A stretch of DNA of 64,000 bases from Paraburkholderia mimosarum LMG 23256 = NBRC 106338 (lineage in GTDB: Bacteria > Pseudomonadota > Gammaproteobacteria > Burkholderiales > Burkholderiaceae), in NCBI RefSeq assembly GCF_000739815.1, contig NZ_BBJJ01000018.1, positions 62,001 to 126,000 on the forward strand, read 5' to 3'. Shown here in pieces: positions 16,085 to 25,128 of the stretch. Numbering within the stretch: the stretch's first letter is position 1; each line of letters opens with the position of its first letter. Below the pieces are notes generated by a model. The model had not been told where the DNA came from, ran no database searches, and saw only the letters and a program-made list of their open reading frames with translations. Made by a program: the position numbers and the translations under genes.

Positions 16085-17389
16085 CTATGCGCGTGCCGCG
16101 CACGCCTGCGCCCGCCCCAGCAGCACCTCGCGGTCGCGCGCGTTTTGCGTGAGCGAGGCCGCGCGTTCGAATTCCGCGCGCGCCTCGGCATGCCGCGCGA
16201 GCTTTTCCAGCAGATCGCCACGCGCGGCCGGCAGCCACGGATAGTCGCGCAGCGCGGCTTCCTCGCACAGTGCATCGACGAGTTCGAGCGCCGCGTGCGG
16301 CCCTTGCGCCATGCCCACCGCCACGGCGCGATTCAGGCGCACGACTGGCGAGGCGTCGAGCGCGAGCAGCGCATCGTAGATCGCGACGATCTGCGCCCAG
16401 TCCGTCGCCGCCACGCTCGGCGCGCGTGCATGGCACGCCGCGAGCGCGGCCTGCAGCGCGTAGGGGCCCGGCGCGCCCGCGCACGCCGCGCCGCGCGACA
16501 GCGCCGCAACGCCGCGGCGGATCAGCAGCGCGTCCCAGCGGCTGCGGTCCTGGTCGGCGAGCAGCACGGCGTGCCCTGCGGCATTCACGCGTGCGGGCAA
16601 GCGCGAAGCCTGCAGCTCCATCAATGCGACGAGGCCATGTGCCTCGCCTTCGGCCGGAACGAGCTCCGCCAGCATGCGGCCTAGCCTCAGCGCTTCTTCG
16701 CAAAGCGCTGGCCGCGTCCAGTCCTGGCCCGCTGTGGCCGTATAGCCTTCGTTGAAGATCAGATAGATGACTTCGAACACAGAAGCAAGACGCGGCTTCA
16801 GGTCAGCAAGCCGCGGCACTTCGAACGGCACGTTTGCCCCCGCGAGCGTGCGCTTCGCCCGCACGATGCGCTGCGCAACGGTCGCCTCCGGCACGAGGAA
16901 CGCGCGCGCGATCTCGGCAGTGGTGAGGCCGCCGAGCAGACGCAGCGTGAGCGCGACGCGCCCCTCCTTCGGCAGCACGGGATGGCACGCGACGAACACG
17001 AGCCGCAACAGATCGTCGCCGATCTCGTCCTCGCGCGCCGTATCGAGCGCCTCCACGAAGTCGGGCGCGAAGTGCGCTTCCAGCGCTTCGAGATCCGCGC
17101 CCATTGCCTCGTGCGCGCGCGCATGCGAGGCCGCGCGCCGTAGCCGGTCGAGCGCACGATGTTTGGCGGCGGTCATGAGCCACGCTCCGGGGTTCTCGGG
17201 AATGCCGCCGTCCGGCCAACTCTCCAGCGCGGCGACGAACGCGTCCTGCGCGATCTCTTCCGCTACGCCCACGTCGCGCACGATGCGTGCGGCGTGTGCG
17301 ATCACCCTCGCCGATTCGATGCGCCACACGGCCTCGACCGCGCGGCGCGTCGCAGCGAAGGCGTCGCGTTCGTCGGCCGGATGCGTCAC
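16085..17389 (-). CDS. ECF42-type RNA polymerase sigma factor with C-terminal extension
   Basis: A 434-residue sigma factor, far longer than a plain ECF sigma. Region 2 (AHAARIVRDVGVAEEIAQDAFVAALE, then WLMTAAKHRALDRLRR) and region 4 (LTLRLLGGLTTAEIARAFLVPEATVAQRIVRAKR) are followed by a 250-residue helical, TPR-like extension (IFNEGYTATAGQDWTRPALC and onward). That extension and the upstream DGPF-motif proteins are diagnostic of ECF42, a group that lacks an anti-sigma factor. It starts at a GTG (17389) whose GTGA overlaps the stop of the VOC gene, implying translational coupling. Regulation is presumably through the C-terminal domain. Confidence 0.88.
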   Translation of the reverse strand: MTHPADERDAFAATRRAVEAVWRIESARVIAHAARIVRDVGVAEEIAQDAFVAALESWPDGGIPENPGAWLMTAAKHRALDRLRRAASHARAHEAMGADLEALEAHFAPDFVEALDTAREDEIGDDLLRLVFVACHPVLPKEGRVALTLRLLGGLTTAEIARAFLVPEATVAQRIVRAKRTLAGANVPFEVPRLADLKPRLASVFEVIYLIFNEGYTATAGQDWTRPALCEEALRLGRMLAELVPAEGEAHGLVALMELQASRLPARVNAAGHAVLLADQDRSRWDALLIRRGVAALSRGAACAGAPGPYALQAALAACHARAPSVAATDWAQIVAIYDALLALDASPVVRLNRAVAVGMAQGPHAALELVDALCEEAALRDYPWLPAARGDLLEKLARHAEARAEFERAASLTQNARDREVLLGRAQACAARA

Positions 17390-17808
17390 GAGCCGTGCGC
17401 GCCTTTCTCGACGGCCGCCGGCGACATGTACATCAACTCCCAGATATGGCCGTCGAGATCCTCGAAACTGCGGCCGTACATGTCGGTGCCGCATTCCATC
17501 GGCGGACGCTTCGAGGTGCCGCCCACCGCCAGCGCCTTTTCCACGAGGCCATCGACTTCTTCGCGCGACTCACACGAGAGGCAGGTCAGCACCTCGGTGC
17601 ATTCGCGGGCGTCCACGAGCGCCTTGTCGGTGAAATTGCGCATGAAGTCGGGGGTGAGCAGCATGGCGTACATGTTCTCTCCGAGCACCATGCAGGCTGC
17701 CTGGTCGTTGGTGAACTTCGGATCGAAACTGAAGCCCACCTGGCCGAAGAAGTCCATCGAGCGCTTGAGGTCGCGCACGCCCAGATTGACGAAGATGTGC
17801 TTGTGCAT
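17386..17808 (-). CDS. VOC-family (glyoxalase/bleomycin-resistance fold) protein
   Basis: A 140-residue protein starting MHKHIFVNLGVRDLKRSMDF, with GGAGA seven bases upstream. The two beta-alpha-beta-beta-beta halves are visible: FFGQVGFSFDPKFTN with CMVLGENMYAMLL, and MYGRSFEDLDGHIWELMYMS, where Glu in HIWEL is a typical metal ligand. It lies between the DGPF gene and the ECF42 sigma gene, overlapping the latter by 4 bp. ECF42 neighbourhoods often carry such small enzymes. The reaction is unknown. Confidence 0.85.
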   Translation of the reverse strand: MHKHIFVNLGVRDLKRSMDFFGQVGFSFDPKFTNDQAACMVLGENMYAMLLTPDFMRNFTDKALVDARECTEVLTCLSCESREEVDGLVEKALAVGGTSKRPPMECGTDMYGRSFEDLDGHIWELMYMSPAAVEKGAHGS

Positions 17809-17860
17809 GATCGTGTCTCCGCAATGATCCATTGAAGTCAATTCGTTGAATGAAAAACGC

Positions 17861-18283
17861 TCAGGATGCCTTACGTTGTGCTTGCAGCTCACGGAAACGC
17901 TCGACGCCCGCGCATTCCGGCAATTCTTCGAGTTCGAAGAGCTGGCGCACTTCGATCTCGCATTCATCGTGCTTGCCGAACGGCGCCGGGAAGCGGCGCG
18001 CCCACTCGATCGCTTCGTCGCGCGAACGCACCTGGATCAGCGTATAGCCGGCGATCAGCTCCTTCGTTTCGGCGAACGGGCCGTCGACGATCGTCGGCTT
18101 GCCGTTCGTGTAGTGCACGCGAAAGCCGCGCGAACTGGGCTGCAGCCCCGACGCGTCGAGCAGCACGCCCGCCTTCGCCAGCTCGTCGTGATAGCGGGCC
18201 ATTTCGGCGAATATTTCCATGTCGGCGGGCGGCTCGCCCGCTTCGCTCAACGCGTTGGCACGGACCATGATCATGAATCGCAT
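17861..18283 (-). CDS. YCII/DGPF-domain protein of the ECF42 unit (second copy)
   Basis: A 140-residue YCII-related protein with the signature IVDGPFAETKELIAGYTLIQV near residues 63-83 and a C-terminal tail (ECEIEVRQLFELEELPE) absent from the first copy. The start MRFMIMVRAN is at 18283 with AGGAGA upstream. DGPF proteins are the conserved partners of ECF42 sigma factors and probably their main targets; their biochemical role is not established. It sits 52 bp upstream of the VOC gene in the same leftward unit. Confidence 0.87.
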   Translation of the reverse strand: MRFMIMVRANALSEAGEPPADMEIFAEMARYHDELAKAGVLLDASGLQPSSRGFRVHYTNGKPTIVDGPFAETKELIAGYTLIQVRSRDEAIEWARRFPAPFGKHDECEIEVRQLFELEELPECAGVERFRELQAQRKAS

Positions 18284-18432
18284 GTCTTCTCCTGAGTGTG
18301 GCGTTCGGAATCGTGGAAGCAAGCGGCACCGGAAGGTGCGCTCATGAACACGACGCGCGGGGCGCACGGAAATCGACAGCGGGCAGCGAAATAATTTGCT
18401 TGCCTGGGGAAACTACCTGGACAGACGGCGCC

Positions 18433-18786
18433 TCAACGAAAACACGGACCGGTTTCGCGCACCTCGACACTCGCCCATTCGGCCGCCGGGCAGCGCCGCG
18501 CGATGGCGAGCGCCTCGTCGCGCGTCGCGCAATCGAGCAGGAAGAAGCCGCCGATCATCTCCTTGGCCTCGGCGAACGGGCCATCGACGATGTTCGTGCG
18601 GCCCTCGCGCACCTGTACGCGCGCAGCGTTGGTGTCGGCGGTGAGCGCGTGGGCGTCGATCAGCTTGCCTTCGGCGGCGAGCGCCTCGGAGAACGCGACC
18701 ATGCGCGCATAGAGCGCCTCGCCCTCGGACCGCGCGCGCGTATCGCGCTGGCCGCGCGGCTCGGCGATGAGCAGCATGAATGGCAT
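18433..18786 (-). CDS. YCII/DGPF-domain protein of the ECF42 unit (first copy)
   Basis: A 117-residue YCII-related protein, MPFMLLIAEPRGQRDTR, with NIVDGPFAEAKEMIGGFFLL near the middle and ending EVRETGPCFR. GGAGGG lies 6 bases before the ATG at 18786. It is the promoter-proximal gene of the ECF42 unit; a 149-bp gap separates it from the second copy, so a second promoter there is possible. It is similar to, but shorter than, its neighbour, pointing to an old tandem duplication. Confidence 0.86.
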   Translation of the reverse strand: MPFMLLIAEPRGQRDTRARSEGEALYARMVAFSEALAAEGKLIDAHALTADTNAARVQVREGRTNIVDGPFAEAKEMIGGFFLLDCATRDEALAIARRCPAAEWASVEVRETGPCFR

Positions 18787-18885
18787 GAAGCCCTCCTTTG
18801 CGTCGTCCTGCGATCCCGAAAGGCAAGAGTCTAGTGCAGAACACCGGTTGCGCGTCGCAGGCTGGCACAACGCGCGCTCAGGCGC

Positions 18886-19509
18886 TCATGCGTAACGCGC
18901 GAGAAAAAGATCGGCGGACGATTCGGCGATCTGCCGCTGTTGCGCTTCGCCGAGCGGCGGCTGGCCCATGGCGACCTGCGGCCAGAAGGCGAACGCCTTC
19001 ACGACGCCGTGCAACTGCTGCGCGGCAAATGCTGGATCGGGCGTCTTCAGGCGCCCTTCGGCAGCGGCGCTGCGCACCCAGACCGTAAGGTCCTCCTCGC
19101 GCTCGCCGATGCGGGCCACCATGTCGCGCGCGCGTTCCGGGGAGTGGATGCCGGCCGCGATGGCCACGCGCGCGAGCTTGAAAAACGCTTCGTCGCTCAG
19201 AAGCCGCAGCTTGCGCATCAGCAGTTCGACGAGTTGCGGGCGCAGCGGCTCGCCGGCGCGGTAGGCCGGCGCGTCGGCGGTCGCGCTGGCGTCCCAGAGC
19301 TGACACAGGATCGACGCGAACAGCGCCTCCTTGCTCGGGAAATGGTTATAGACCGTGCGCTTCGAAACGCTCGCGCGCGCGGCAATGCGGTCCATGCTGG
19401 TGGCGTCGAAGCCCGAGGCGAGAAACTCGTCGATGGCCGCCGCGACGATAGCGGCGCGCTTGCGCTCGGTCAGGCGCAGTGGGGTGGGTGAAATGGCGCT
19501 GGAATCCAT
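18886..19509 (-). CDS. TetR/AcrR-family repressor
   Basis: A 207-residue regulator. The N-terminal HTH is LTERKRAAIVAAAIDEFLASGFDATSMDRIAARASVSKRTVYNHF in consecutive helices, and KEALFASIL starts the ligand domain. The C-terminal domain resembles the AefR-like type (DPAFAAQQLHGVVKAFAFWPQ). The ATG at 19509 is preferred over a TTG two codons upstream. It is divergent from the metallo-beta-lactamase-fold gene and shares an 87-bp intergenic region with repeats, so it probably represses both. Confidence 0.9.
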   Translation of the reverse strand: MDSSAISPTPLRLTERKRAAIVAAAIDEFLASGFDATSMDRIAARASVSKRTVYNHFPSKEALFASILCQLWDASATADAPAYRAGEPLRPQLVELLMRKLRLLSDEAFFKLARVAIAAGIHSPERARDMVARIGEREEDLTVWVRSAAAEGRLKTPDPAFAAQQLHGVVKAFAFWPQVAMGQPPLGEAQQRQIAESSADLFLARYA

Positions 19510-19523
19510 TTCCAAATTTTACA

Positions 19524-19572
19524 CCGCGCAGTTTACTTTTCGCCAGAATAAACTACACTGTGCAGTCTACTT
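19524..19572. promoter_or_regulatory. Repeat-containing operator candidate between tetR and the MBL-fold gene
   Basis: The 87-bp divergent region holds direct repeats GCAGTTTACTT (19528-19538) and GCAGTCTACTT (19562-19572), 34 bp apart, and an overlapping inverted repeat AGTTTA-13-TAAACT. It is distinctly AT-richer than its surroundings. These are plausible TetR-binding sites; which of the two arrangements is bound is not decidable here. Confidence 0.5.
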
Positions 19573-19596
19573 CCCGTCCCCACAGGCAGCCGCTCC

Positions 19597-20724
19597 ATGA
19601 CCTCGTCTTTCGCCTCTTTGAGCCGTATCCTCGGCCTGAGCGCCGCACAGCGCGGGCGCGAGCTTTCGCGCACCTCGCCGCAACACGACGGCGAGCGCTT
19701 TCGCAACGTGCGTCCACGCCCGGCAGAGGGACTCGGCAAGACGCTGAAGATCATGTGGAACATGATCTTCCACAAGCCCGGCGGCACCATGCCCGGGGGG
19801 ACGCTCCCCGTTCAACCGCTCACGCGCGAGCAGCTCGAGGCCGCGCCCGACCGCAGCGTCTACCGCCTCGGCCATTCCACGCTGATCTTCAAGCTGCGCG
19901 GCCACTTCTGGCTGACCGACCCGGTGTTCGCGGAGCGCGCCTCGCCGTTTCGGCGTCTCGGGCCGAAGCGCTTTCACGCGCCGCCCATCGCGCTCGACGA
20001 TCTGCCGCCTTTGCGCGGCGTGATCCTCTCGCACGACCACTACGATCATCTCGACCGCGAAACCGTGCTCGCGCTCGCCGCGACGACGGGCGTTTTCCTC
20101 ACGCCGCTCGGCGTGGGCGACCGGCTGATCGAATGGGGCATCGACGGCGCGAAGGTGCGCCAGTTCGACTGGTGGCAAGGCGCGATGGTGGAGGGCATCG
20201 AGTTCACGGCCACGCCGGCGCAGCACTTCTCGGGACGCAGCCTGTTCGACGGCAACAGCACGCTGTGGGCCTCCTGGGTGATCGCCGACGCCGACCTGCG
20301 CGTGTTTTTCAGCGGCGACACGGGCTATTTCGACGGCTTTCGCACGATCGGCGAGCGGCTGGGCCCGTTCGACGCGACCTTCATCGAAACCGGCGCGTAC
20401 GACCCGCAATGGCCCTACGTCCACATGCAGCCCGAGGAAACGGTGCAGGCGCATGTCGATTTGCGCGGCGAGTGGCTGGTGCCGATTCATAACGGCACGT
20501 TCGATCTCGCGATGCATCACTGGCAGGACCCGTTCGAACGCGTGACCGGGCTCGCGCTCGCGCGCGGCGTGGTGCTTTCCACGCCGCGCATGGGCGAGCG
20601 GCTCGATCTCGCCGAGCCGCATCGCGGCGAGCGCTGGTGGCGGGAAGTAGCCGAAAGCGCAGAACCCCCGCGCACGGCGCGACGGTGGCTCCCGTGCCGG
20701 GATGCTGGGGAGGCGCAGTTGTAA
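19597..20724 (+). CDS. Metallo-beta-lactamase-fold hydrolase (UlaG/NAPE-PLD-like)
   Basis: A 375-residue MBL-fold protein with the zinc motif SHDHYDHLD (His146, His148, Asp150, His151), then ATPAQHFSGR, FFSGDTGYFDGF and a late PIHNGTFDLAMHHW. These match the NAPE-PLD/UlaG-like branch found in bacterial outer-membrane or lipid-associated hydrolases. No signal peptide is convincing. It is divergent from a TetR gene with a shared repeat-bearing promoter, so it is probably induced by a small molecule. Substrate unknown; phosphodiester or lactone hydrolysis are candidates. Confidence 0.86.
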   Translation: MTSSFASLSRILGLSAAQRGRELSRTSPQHDGERFRNVRPRPAEGLGKTLKIMWNMIFHKPGGTMPGGTLPVQPLTREQLEAAPDRSVYRLGHSTLIFKLRGHFWLTDPVFAERASPFRRLGPKRFHAPPIALDDLPPLRGVILSHDHYDHLDRETVLALAATTGVFLTPLGVGDRLIEWGIDGAKVRQFDWWQGAMVEGIEFTATPAQHFSGRSLFDGNSTLWASWVIADADLRVFFSGDTGYFDGFRTIGERLGPFDATFIETGAYDPQWPYVHMQPEETVQAHVDLRGEWLVPIHNGTFDLAMHHWQDPFERVTGLALARGVVLSTPRMGERLDLAEPHRGERWWREVAESAEPPRTARRWLPCRDAGEAQL

Positions 20725-20955
20725 CGGTCTACGGTCGGGCTTTGCCAGCAATCGCGGGTGGAGTCCCGTAAGGCGAAAGCGGCGCGTCAGGCCCGGCGAG
20801 ATGGGCGATAAGTGCGTGCCTCATCGCACTGCCGGCCGCCGATGGGCGCCCGGATTCCCGGTACGTAGGCGCCCTTAGCGCATTCGCATTGCGTGTCGCG
20901 GCGGCCGGTTCGGACTCTCTACCGCGGAGAGCCGGCAAGCCTCCCTCGTGGCAGC

Positions 20956-20985
20956 TCAAATGAGCTACAATTTAAGCTCATTTGA
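20956..20985. promoter_or_regulatory. Perfect inverted-repeat operator of the toxin-antitoxin operon
   Basis: TCAAATGAGCT (20956-20966) and AGCTCATTTGA (20975-20985) are exact reverse complements separated by 8 bases. A TACAAT -10 box (20966-20971) lies inside the repeat, so binding would block RNA polymerase. It sits 20 bp before the antitoxin start, consistent with TA autorepression. No good -35 is visible. Confidence 0.8.
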
Positions 20986-21004
20986 TTTACGATGGAGGCC
21001 CGCC

Positions 21005-21433
21005 ATGCAACTCGTTTCCCCGGAGAAGGTTGCTGCGGTCATGGGGCTCAGTCCGGTACCCCATTCGATTGCCGAGCTCGAGGCGCAGGTCGCAGAAGGC
21101 CTCCCAAAATCCGCCTTGCGTAACGGCGTCGAACAGATCGCCGTGACTGCGGAGGCAAGGCGCGCACTTCAGGCACGTATCGTTCCCGAGGCAACCTACA
21201 AGCGCCGGCGCGACCGGCTGACGCCTGATGAATCTGAGAAGACGGAGCGTCTCGCACGGGTCTACGCGAGCGCGGCCTACGTCTGGGACGATCCGGCGGA
21301 TGCACGCACCTTCCTTGCCACACCCCACCCCCTGCTGGAGGGGCGCGTGCCCCTCGAGGTTGCCCTGACGGAACTGGGTGCCCGCCGCGTGGAAGAGCTC
21401 CTGTGGAAGCTCTTCTACGGGCTGCCGGCCTGA
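21005..21433 (+). CDS. Xre/MbcA/ParS-type antitoxin (DUF2384)
   Basis: A 142-residue antitoxin. The N-terminal region (LVSPEKVAAVMGLSPVPHS) precedes a small DNA-binding part. The C-terminal toxin-binding domain is recognisable in LTPDESEKTERLARVYASAA and FLATPHPLLEGRVPLEVALTELGARRVEELLWKLFYGLPA (in two parts). The start at 21005 is chosen for GGAGG six bases upstream and because earlier in-frame codons fall in the operator. Its stop TGA overlaps the toxin ATG by one base. It likely represses its own promoter at the palindrome upstream. Confidence 0.88.
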   Translation: MQLVSPEKVAAVMGLSPVPHSIAELEAQVAEGLPKSALRNGVEQIAVTAEARRALQARIVPEATYKRRRDRLTPDESEKTERLARVYASAAYVWDDPADARTFLATPHPLLEGRVPLEVALTELGARRVEELLWKLFYGLPA

Positions 21434-21924
21434 TGAGGATTTTCCGCATCGCCGACAGGCGGCATCCGCTATGGAACGGCACCGGCGCCATGCTCATCGG
21501 CGGCCGCTTCAACAGCCCGGGCCGTCCTGTAATCTATGGCGCGCTGACGTTCGCGGGCGCCATGCTCGAGGTACTGGTGCACGCACGGATCGGCAAAGTG
21601 CCAAAGACACACGTCTGGGTCGAGGCGCAGGTTCCTGATGATCTTCCCGTCGAGAGGCACACGCCGGGCACACTGCCTGTGGGATGGGACGGGCCTTCCC
21701 TTGAAATCGCACGTGAGTTCGGCAACCGCTGGCTGGAGGAATGCCGCTCCGCCATCCTGGTCGTGCCATCGGTAGTCGCGCGTGCCGAGTCCAACGCCTT
21801 GGTGAATCCCGCTCATCCGGACGCTATGCGGATCGTCGTATCCGAAGCGCAGCGAGTCATCTGGGATGAACGCCTGTTCGTCCTGCCTGCGATAGATGGC
21901 CAGGAGAAGTCGGAACATCACTGA
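21433..21924 (+). CDS. RES-domain toxin (NAD+-degrading type)
   Basis: A 163-residue RES-family toxin starting MRIFRIADRRHPLW. The name-giving residues appear in GGRFNSPGRPVIYG (Arg), AMLEVLVHARIG (Glu) and a later Ser, and the end has SNALVNPAHPDAMRIVVSEAQRVIWDERLF. Characterised RES toxins deplete NAD+ (resembling ADP-ribosyl fold enzymes) and are neutralised by Xre-type partners. The overlap TGATG with the antitoxin stop couples their translation. The frame looks intact, so the module is probably functional. Confidence 0.88.
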   Translation: MRIFRIADRRHPLWNGTGAMLIGGRFNSPGRPVIYGALTFAGAMLEVLVHARIGKVPKTHVWVEAQVPDDLPVERHTPGTLPVGWDGPSLEIAREFGNRWLEECRSAILVVPSVVARAESNALVNPAHPDAMRIVVSEAQRVIWDERLFVLPAIDGQEKSEHH

Positions 21925-22220
21925 AAACGAAGTAGGCGTAGGATGCTGATCGCCTCGACAGGCAGACGTCGCTTTGCTGCTTCGTCCTGGGCTCGCGTGT
22001 CGGGTGCGCCAGCCGCTCGACGGTTGGCGGCAGCGGCATACGCTGTCTTCAATGACTCCGTTGAACTCACCTACGCGCGCGCCGGCGCGTCCTCTGCCAA
22101 GTTCCAGCTTTTTACGCTCGCAAAAGTCTCCTAAGCTTTGCATTAGGGCCGCTACACCTCATCTAGCCCCATTACCCTTAACGGGATTTCCCCAGGCTGA
22201 CAGCCCCCGATTTCTGGCAT
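21925..22220. other. Intergenic stretch, nothing recognised
   Basis: About 300 bases between the RES toxin and the ROK operator. A 63-codon frame starts at 21943 without a ribosome-binding site or resemblance. No terminator hairpin with a T-run was found after the toxin. Confidence 0.4.
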
Positions 22221-22245
22221 TAAATAAATCAACTTGATTTATTTA
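22221..22245. promoter_or_regulatory. 25-bp perfect palindrome, probable ROK-regulator operator
   Basis: TAAATAAATCAA (22221-22232) and TTGATTTATTTA (22234-22245) are exact reverse complements around a single central C at 22233. It is strikingly AT-rich in a GC-rich genome and lies 42 bp before the ROK gene. ROK repressors such as NagC, Mlc and XylR bind similar AT-rich palindromes, so autoregulation and control of the downstream ABC transporter are likely. Confidence 0.8.
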
Positions 22246-22287
22246 GTCGGCCACGCAGTTCGCGAAAGCGCCGACCGGAGGAGACAC

Positions 22288-23547
22288 GTGAGAAGTCCGC
22301 ATGTCGGTCAGGGCAGCAATTCCGCCAACGTCCGCCGCTTCAACGAACGCCTGCTGCTGCAGGCGCTGCGTCGCGCGGGCGAGGCGTCGAAGGCCGACCT
22401 CGCGCGTCTTGCGAACCTCACGAGCACCGCCGTGGGCAGCATCATCACGTCGCTCACCGCCAATGGCCTGATAGAGGTCAGCGGCCGCCGCGACGGCCAG
22501 CGCGGCCAGCCCGCGTCGCTCTTGCGCCTTTCGCCGCGCGGCGCGTTCGCCATTGGCGTGCGGCTCGACCGGACCAACATCGAAACCGTGCTGGTCGACT
22601 TCGCCGGCCAGATGATCGAGCGCCGCTCGCGCGACATGCTCTTGCCGCAGCCGTCGCAAGCGCAGGAAATCGTGCAGCGCGACATCGCCGAGCTATTAGG
22701 CGTCCTCACGAGCGAAGAGCGCAGCCGCCTCGCCGGCATCGGCGTCGCGCAGCCGTACAACCTCGGCAGCTGGCTGCGCGAACTGGGCCTGCCCGCGGAT
22801 ACGTTCCGCGTGTGGAACGACGTCGATTTCGCGGGCGAGCTTGCGCGCGCCACGGCCCTGCCCGTCTTCAGCGAAAACGACGGCAACGCGGCCGCGATCG
22901 CCGAGATCTTCTATGGCTGCGGGCGCCAGCGCGACGACTTCCTCTACCTCTTTCTCGGCCCGGCAATTGGCGGCGGCATCGCCATCGACGGCGACTGCGT
23001 ACGCGGCCTGACCGGCAACGCGGGCGATTTCGCGGTGATGCCCGTGCTGCCGAGTCGCCTGGCCTCCGCGCACCAGCCGAAGGGTCAGTGGGACATCCTG
23101 CTCTCGCGCGCCTCGCTCATCGCGCTGCGCCGACACCTGCAATATTGCGGCGAGACGATCGACAGCCGTGCGGACCTCGAATCATGCATTGCGCGCGGCC
23201 ACCCGGCCGTGCAGGAATGGCTCGACGACTGCATCGACGCGCTCGCGCCGGCGCTGCGCGCGGCGTTCTGCGTGCTCGACGTCCCCACCGTCGTGCTAGA
23301 CGCCGACGTGGACGCGGGACTCATCGACACGCTCATGCAACGCCTGCGCCTTGCGGTGGCGGCCACCGCGCCCGAGGCGCGCGGCACGCCCGCGCTCGTG
23401 CGCGGCACCTTCGGCCCCGACGCGGGCGCGCTCGGCGCGGCCACGCTCCCCATGTTCTTCAACTTTTCGCCGCGCGCGGGCATCCTCATGGGTGCCGGCG
23501 CGCAAACTTACGCACAAGCGCAGGAGGAGAGCCATGTCGCCCTCTGA
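22288..23547 (+). CDS. ROK-family transcriptional repressor of the sugar ABC operon
   Basis: A 419-residue ROK regulator. The N-terminal winged HTH ([43 protein letters not shown]) is followed by the sugar-kinase-like fold with [20 protein letters not shown] and [20 protein letters not shown]. The zinc-binding CxCGxxGC cluster of canonical ROK proteins is not seen after [11 protein letters not shown] at 22288 is the start, with GGAGGAG upstream. It overlaps the ATPase gene by 14 bp, so the regulator and transporter share a transcript, under the palindrome at 22221. Confidence 0.9.
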   Translation: MRSPHVGQGSNSANVRRFNERLLLQALRRAGEASKADLARLANLTSTAVGSIITSLTANGLIEVSGRRDGQRGQPASLLRLSPRGAFAIGVRLDRTNIETVLVDFAGQMIERRSRDMLLPQPSQAQEIVQRDIAELLGVLTSEERSRLAGIGVAQPYNLGSWLRELGLPADTFRVWNDVDFAGELARATALPVFSENDGNAAAIAEIFYGCGRQRDDFLYLFLGPAIGGGIAIDGDCVRGLTGNAGDFAVMPVLPSRLASAHQPKGQWDILLSRASLIALRRHLQYCGETIDSRADLESCIARGHPAVQEWLDDCIDALAPALRAAFCVLDVPTVVLDADVDAGLIDTLMQRLRLAVAATAPEARGTPALVRGTFGPDAGALGAATLPMFFNFSPRAGILMGAGAQTYAQAQEESHVAL

Positions 23548-25087
23548 GTCCACGCCCCCGCTGCTGGAAATGCGGGGCATCTCCAAGACCTTTCCCGGTG
23601 TACGCGCGCTCGACAACGTCCGTCTCACCGTCTATCCCGGCGAGGTCCACTCGCTCATGGGCGAGAACGGCGCCGGCAAATCCACGTTGATGAAGATTCT
23701 CTCGGGCGCCTACCAGGCCGACCCCGGCGGCGAGATTCTCATCGAGGGCAAGCCGGTCGTGATCGACGGTCCGCACGCAGCGCGCGAGCTGGGCATCGCC
23801 GTGATCTATCAGGAACTGAGCCTCGCGCCCAATCTCTCGGTGGCCGAGAACGTTCATGCGGGCCGCGAGCTGCGCAAAGGCGGCCGCCGCTTCGGCACGG
23901 TCGACCGCCGCGCCATGGAGCGCGGCTGCGAAGACGTGCTCACGCGACTCGGCGCAAGCTTCGGTCCGGCCACGCTGGTCGGCTCGCTCTCCATCGCGGA
24001 ACGCCAGCTCGTGGAGATCGCACGCGCCGTGCATAGCGACGCCCGCATCATCGTGATGGACGAGCCCACCACGCCGCTCTCCTCGCGCGAAACGGAGCGC
24101 CTTTTCAAACTGATCAACCAGCTGCGCGACGAAGGCCTCGCGATCATCTACATCAGCCACCGCATGGCGGAAGTGTATGAACTCTCCGACCGCGTTTCCG
24201 TGCTGCGCGACGGGGGCTACGTGGGCACGCTCATGCGCGCGGAACTCAACGCGGAAAGCCTCGTGAGCATGATGGTGGGCCGCGATATTTCGGGCTTCTA
24301 CAAAAAGGCGCACGCGCCCTACGACCCGGGCAAGGCCGTGCTGACCGTGCGCGACGTGGCCGACGACAAGCGCGTGCGCGGTTGCAGCCTCGATCTGCAC
24401 GCGGGCGAGGTGCTCGGCATTGCGGGGCTCGTGGGCGCGGGCCGCACCGAACTCGCGCGTCTGATTTTCGGCGCGGAGCCGCGCGTGCGGGGCGAGATCG
24501 CCATCGACGGCAAGAAGCTCGACGTGCACACGCCGCGCGACGCGATCAACGCGGGCCTCGTCTATCTGACCGAAGACCGCAAGCATCAGGGCCTCTTTCT
24601 CGACATGAGCGTGCGCGACAACATCAACGTGGCCGTGGCAGGGCGCGACGCGCGCATGGGCGTGCTCGACCTCGCGCGCGGCGGCGAGCGCGCGAAGGAA
24701 GCCATCCGCTCGCTCTCCATCCGCGTGCCGAACTCGCGCGTGAACGTGGGCGCGCTGTCGGGCGGCAACCAGCAGAAGGTGCTGCTTTCGCGCCTGCTGG
24801 AAACGAAGCCGCGCGTGCTGATCCTCGACGAGCCCACGCGCGGCGTCGATATCGGCGCGAAGTCGGAGATCTATCGCATCATCAACGACCTGGCCAAGAC
24901 CGGCGTGGGCATCATCGTCATTTCGAGCGAGCTGCCCGAGATCATCGGCGTGGCCGACCGCGTGCTCGTCATGCGCGAAGGCATATTCGCCGGCGAACTG
25001 GGCGGCTATACAGGCAAGCCGATTTCCCAGGAAGCGATCATCGAACTCGCCACCGGCTCGCAGCACCCGCTCGACGAAGCCGCCTGA
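23534..25087 (+). CDS. Sugar ABC transporter, duplicated ATP-binding protein (RbsA/XylG type)
   Basis: A 517-residue protein with two nucleotide-binding domains. The first has Walker [10 protein letters not shown] near residue 43, IYQELSL and [13 protein letters not shown]. The second has the degenerate GLVGAGRTE and a good signature LSGGNQQKV with [18 protein letters not shown], as usual for ribose/xylose-type importers. The start has GGAGGAGA upstream. It powers uptake through the adjacent permease. It begins inside the end of the ROK gene, and the permease follows after 41 bp. Confidence 0.95.
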   Translation: MSPSESTPPLLEMRGISKTFPGVRALDNVRLTVYPGEVHSLMGENGAGKSTLMKILSGAYQADPGGEILIEGKPVVIDGPHAARELGIAVIYQELSLAPNLSVAENVHAGRELRKGGRRFGTVDRRAMERGCEDVLTRLGASFGPATLVGSLSIAERQLVEIARAVHSDARIIVMDEPTTPLSSRETERLFKLINQLRDEGLAIIYISHRMAEVYELSDRVSVLRDGGYVGTLMRAELNAESLVSMMVGRDISGFYKKAHAPYDPGKAVLTVRDVADDKRVRGCSLDLHAGEVLGIAGLVGAGRTELARLIFGAEPRVRGEIAIDGKKLDVHTPRDAINAGLVYLTEDRKHQGLFLDMSVRDNINVAVAGRDARMGVLDLARGGERAKEAIRSLSIRVPNSRVNVGALSGGNQQKVLLSRLLETKPRVLILDEPTRGVDIGAKSEIYRIINDLAKTGVGIIVISSELPEIIGVADRVLVMREGIFAGELGGYTGKPISQEAIIELATGSQHPLDEAA

Positions 25088-25128
25088 CCCCTACCGCATA
25101 CGCTGAATACGTCCCTCAGGAGTACGAC

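Noticed and set aside
23486..25066. A 526-codon open frame opposite the sugar ATPase gene
   Set aside because: The + strand encodes a complete two-domain ABC ATPase; the reverse frame is a composition artefact.
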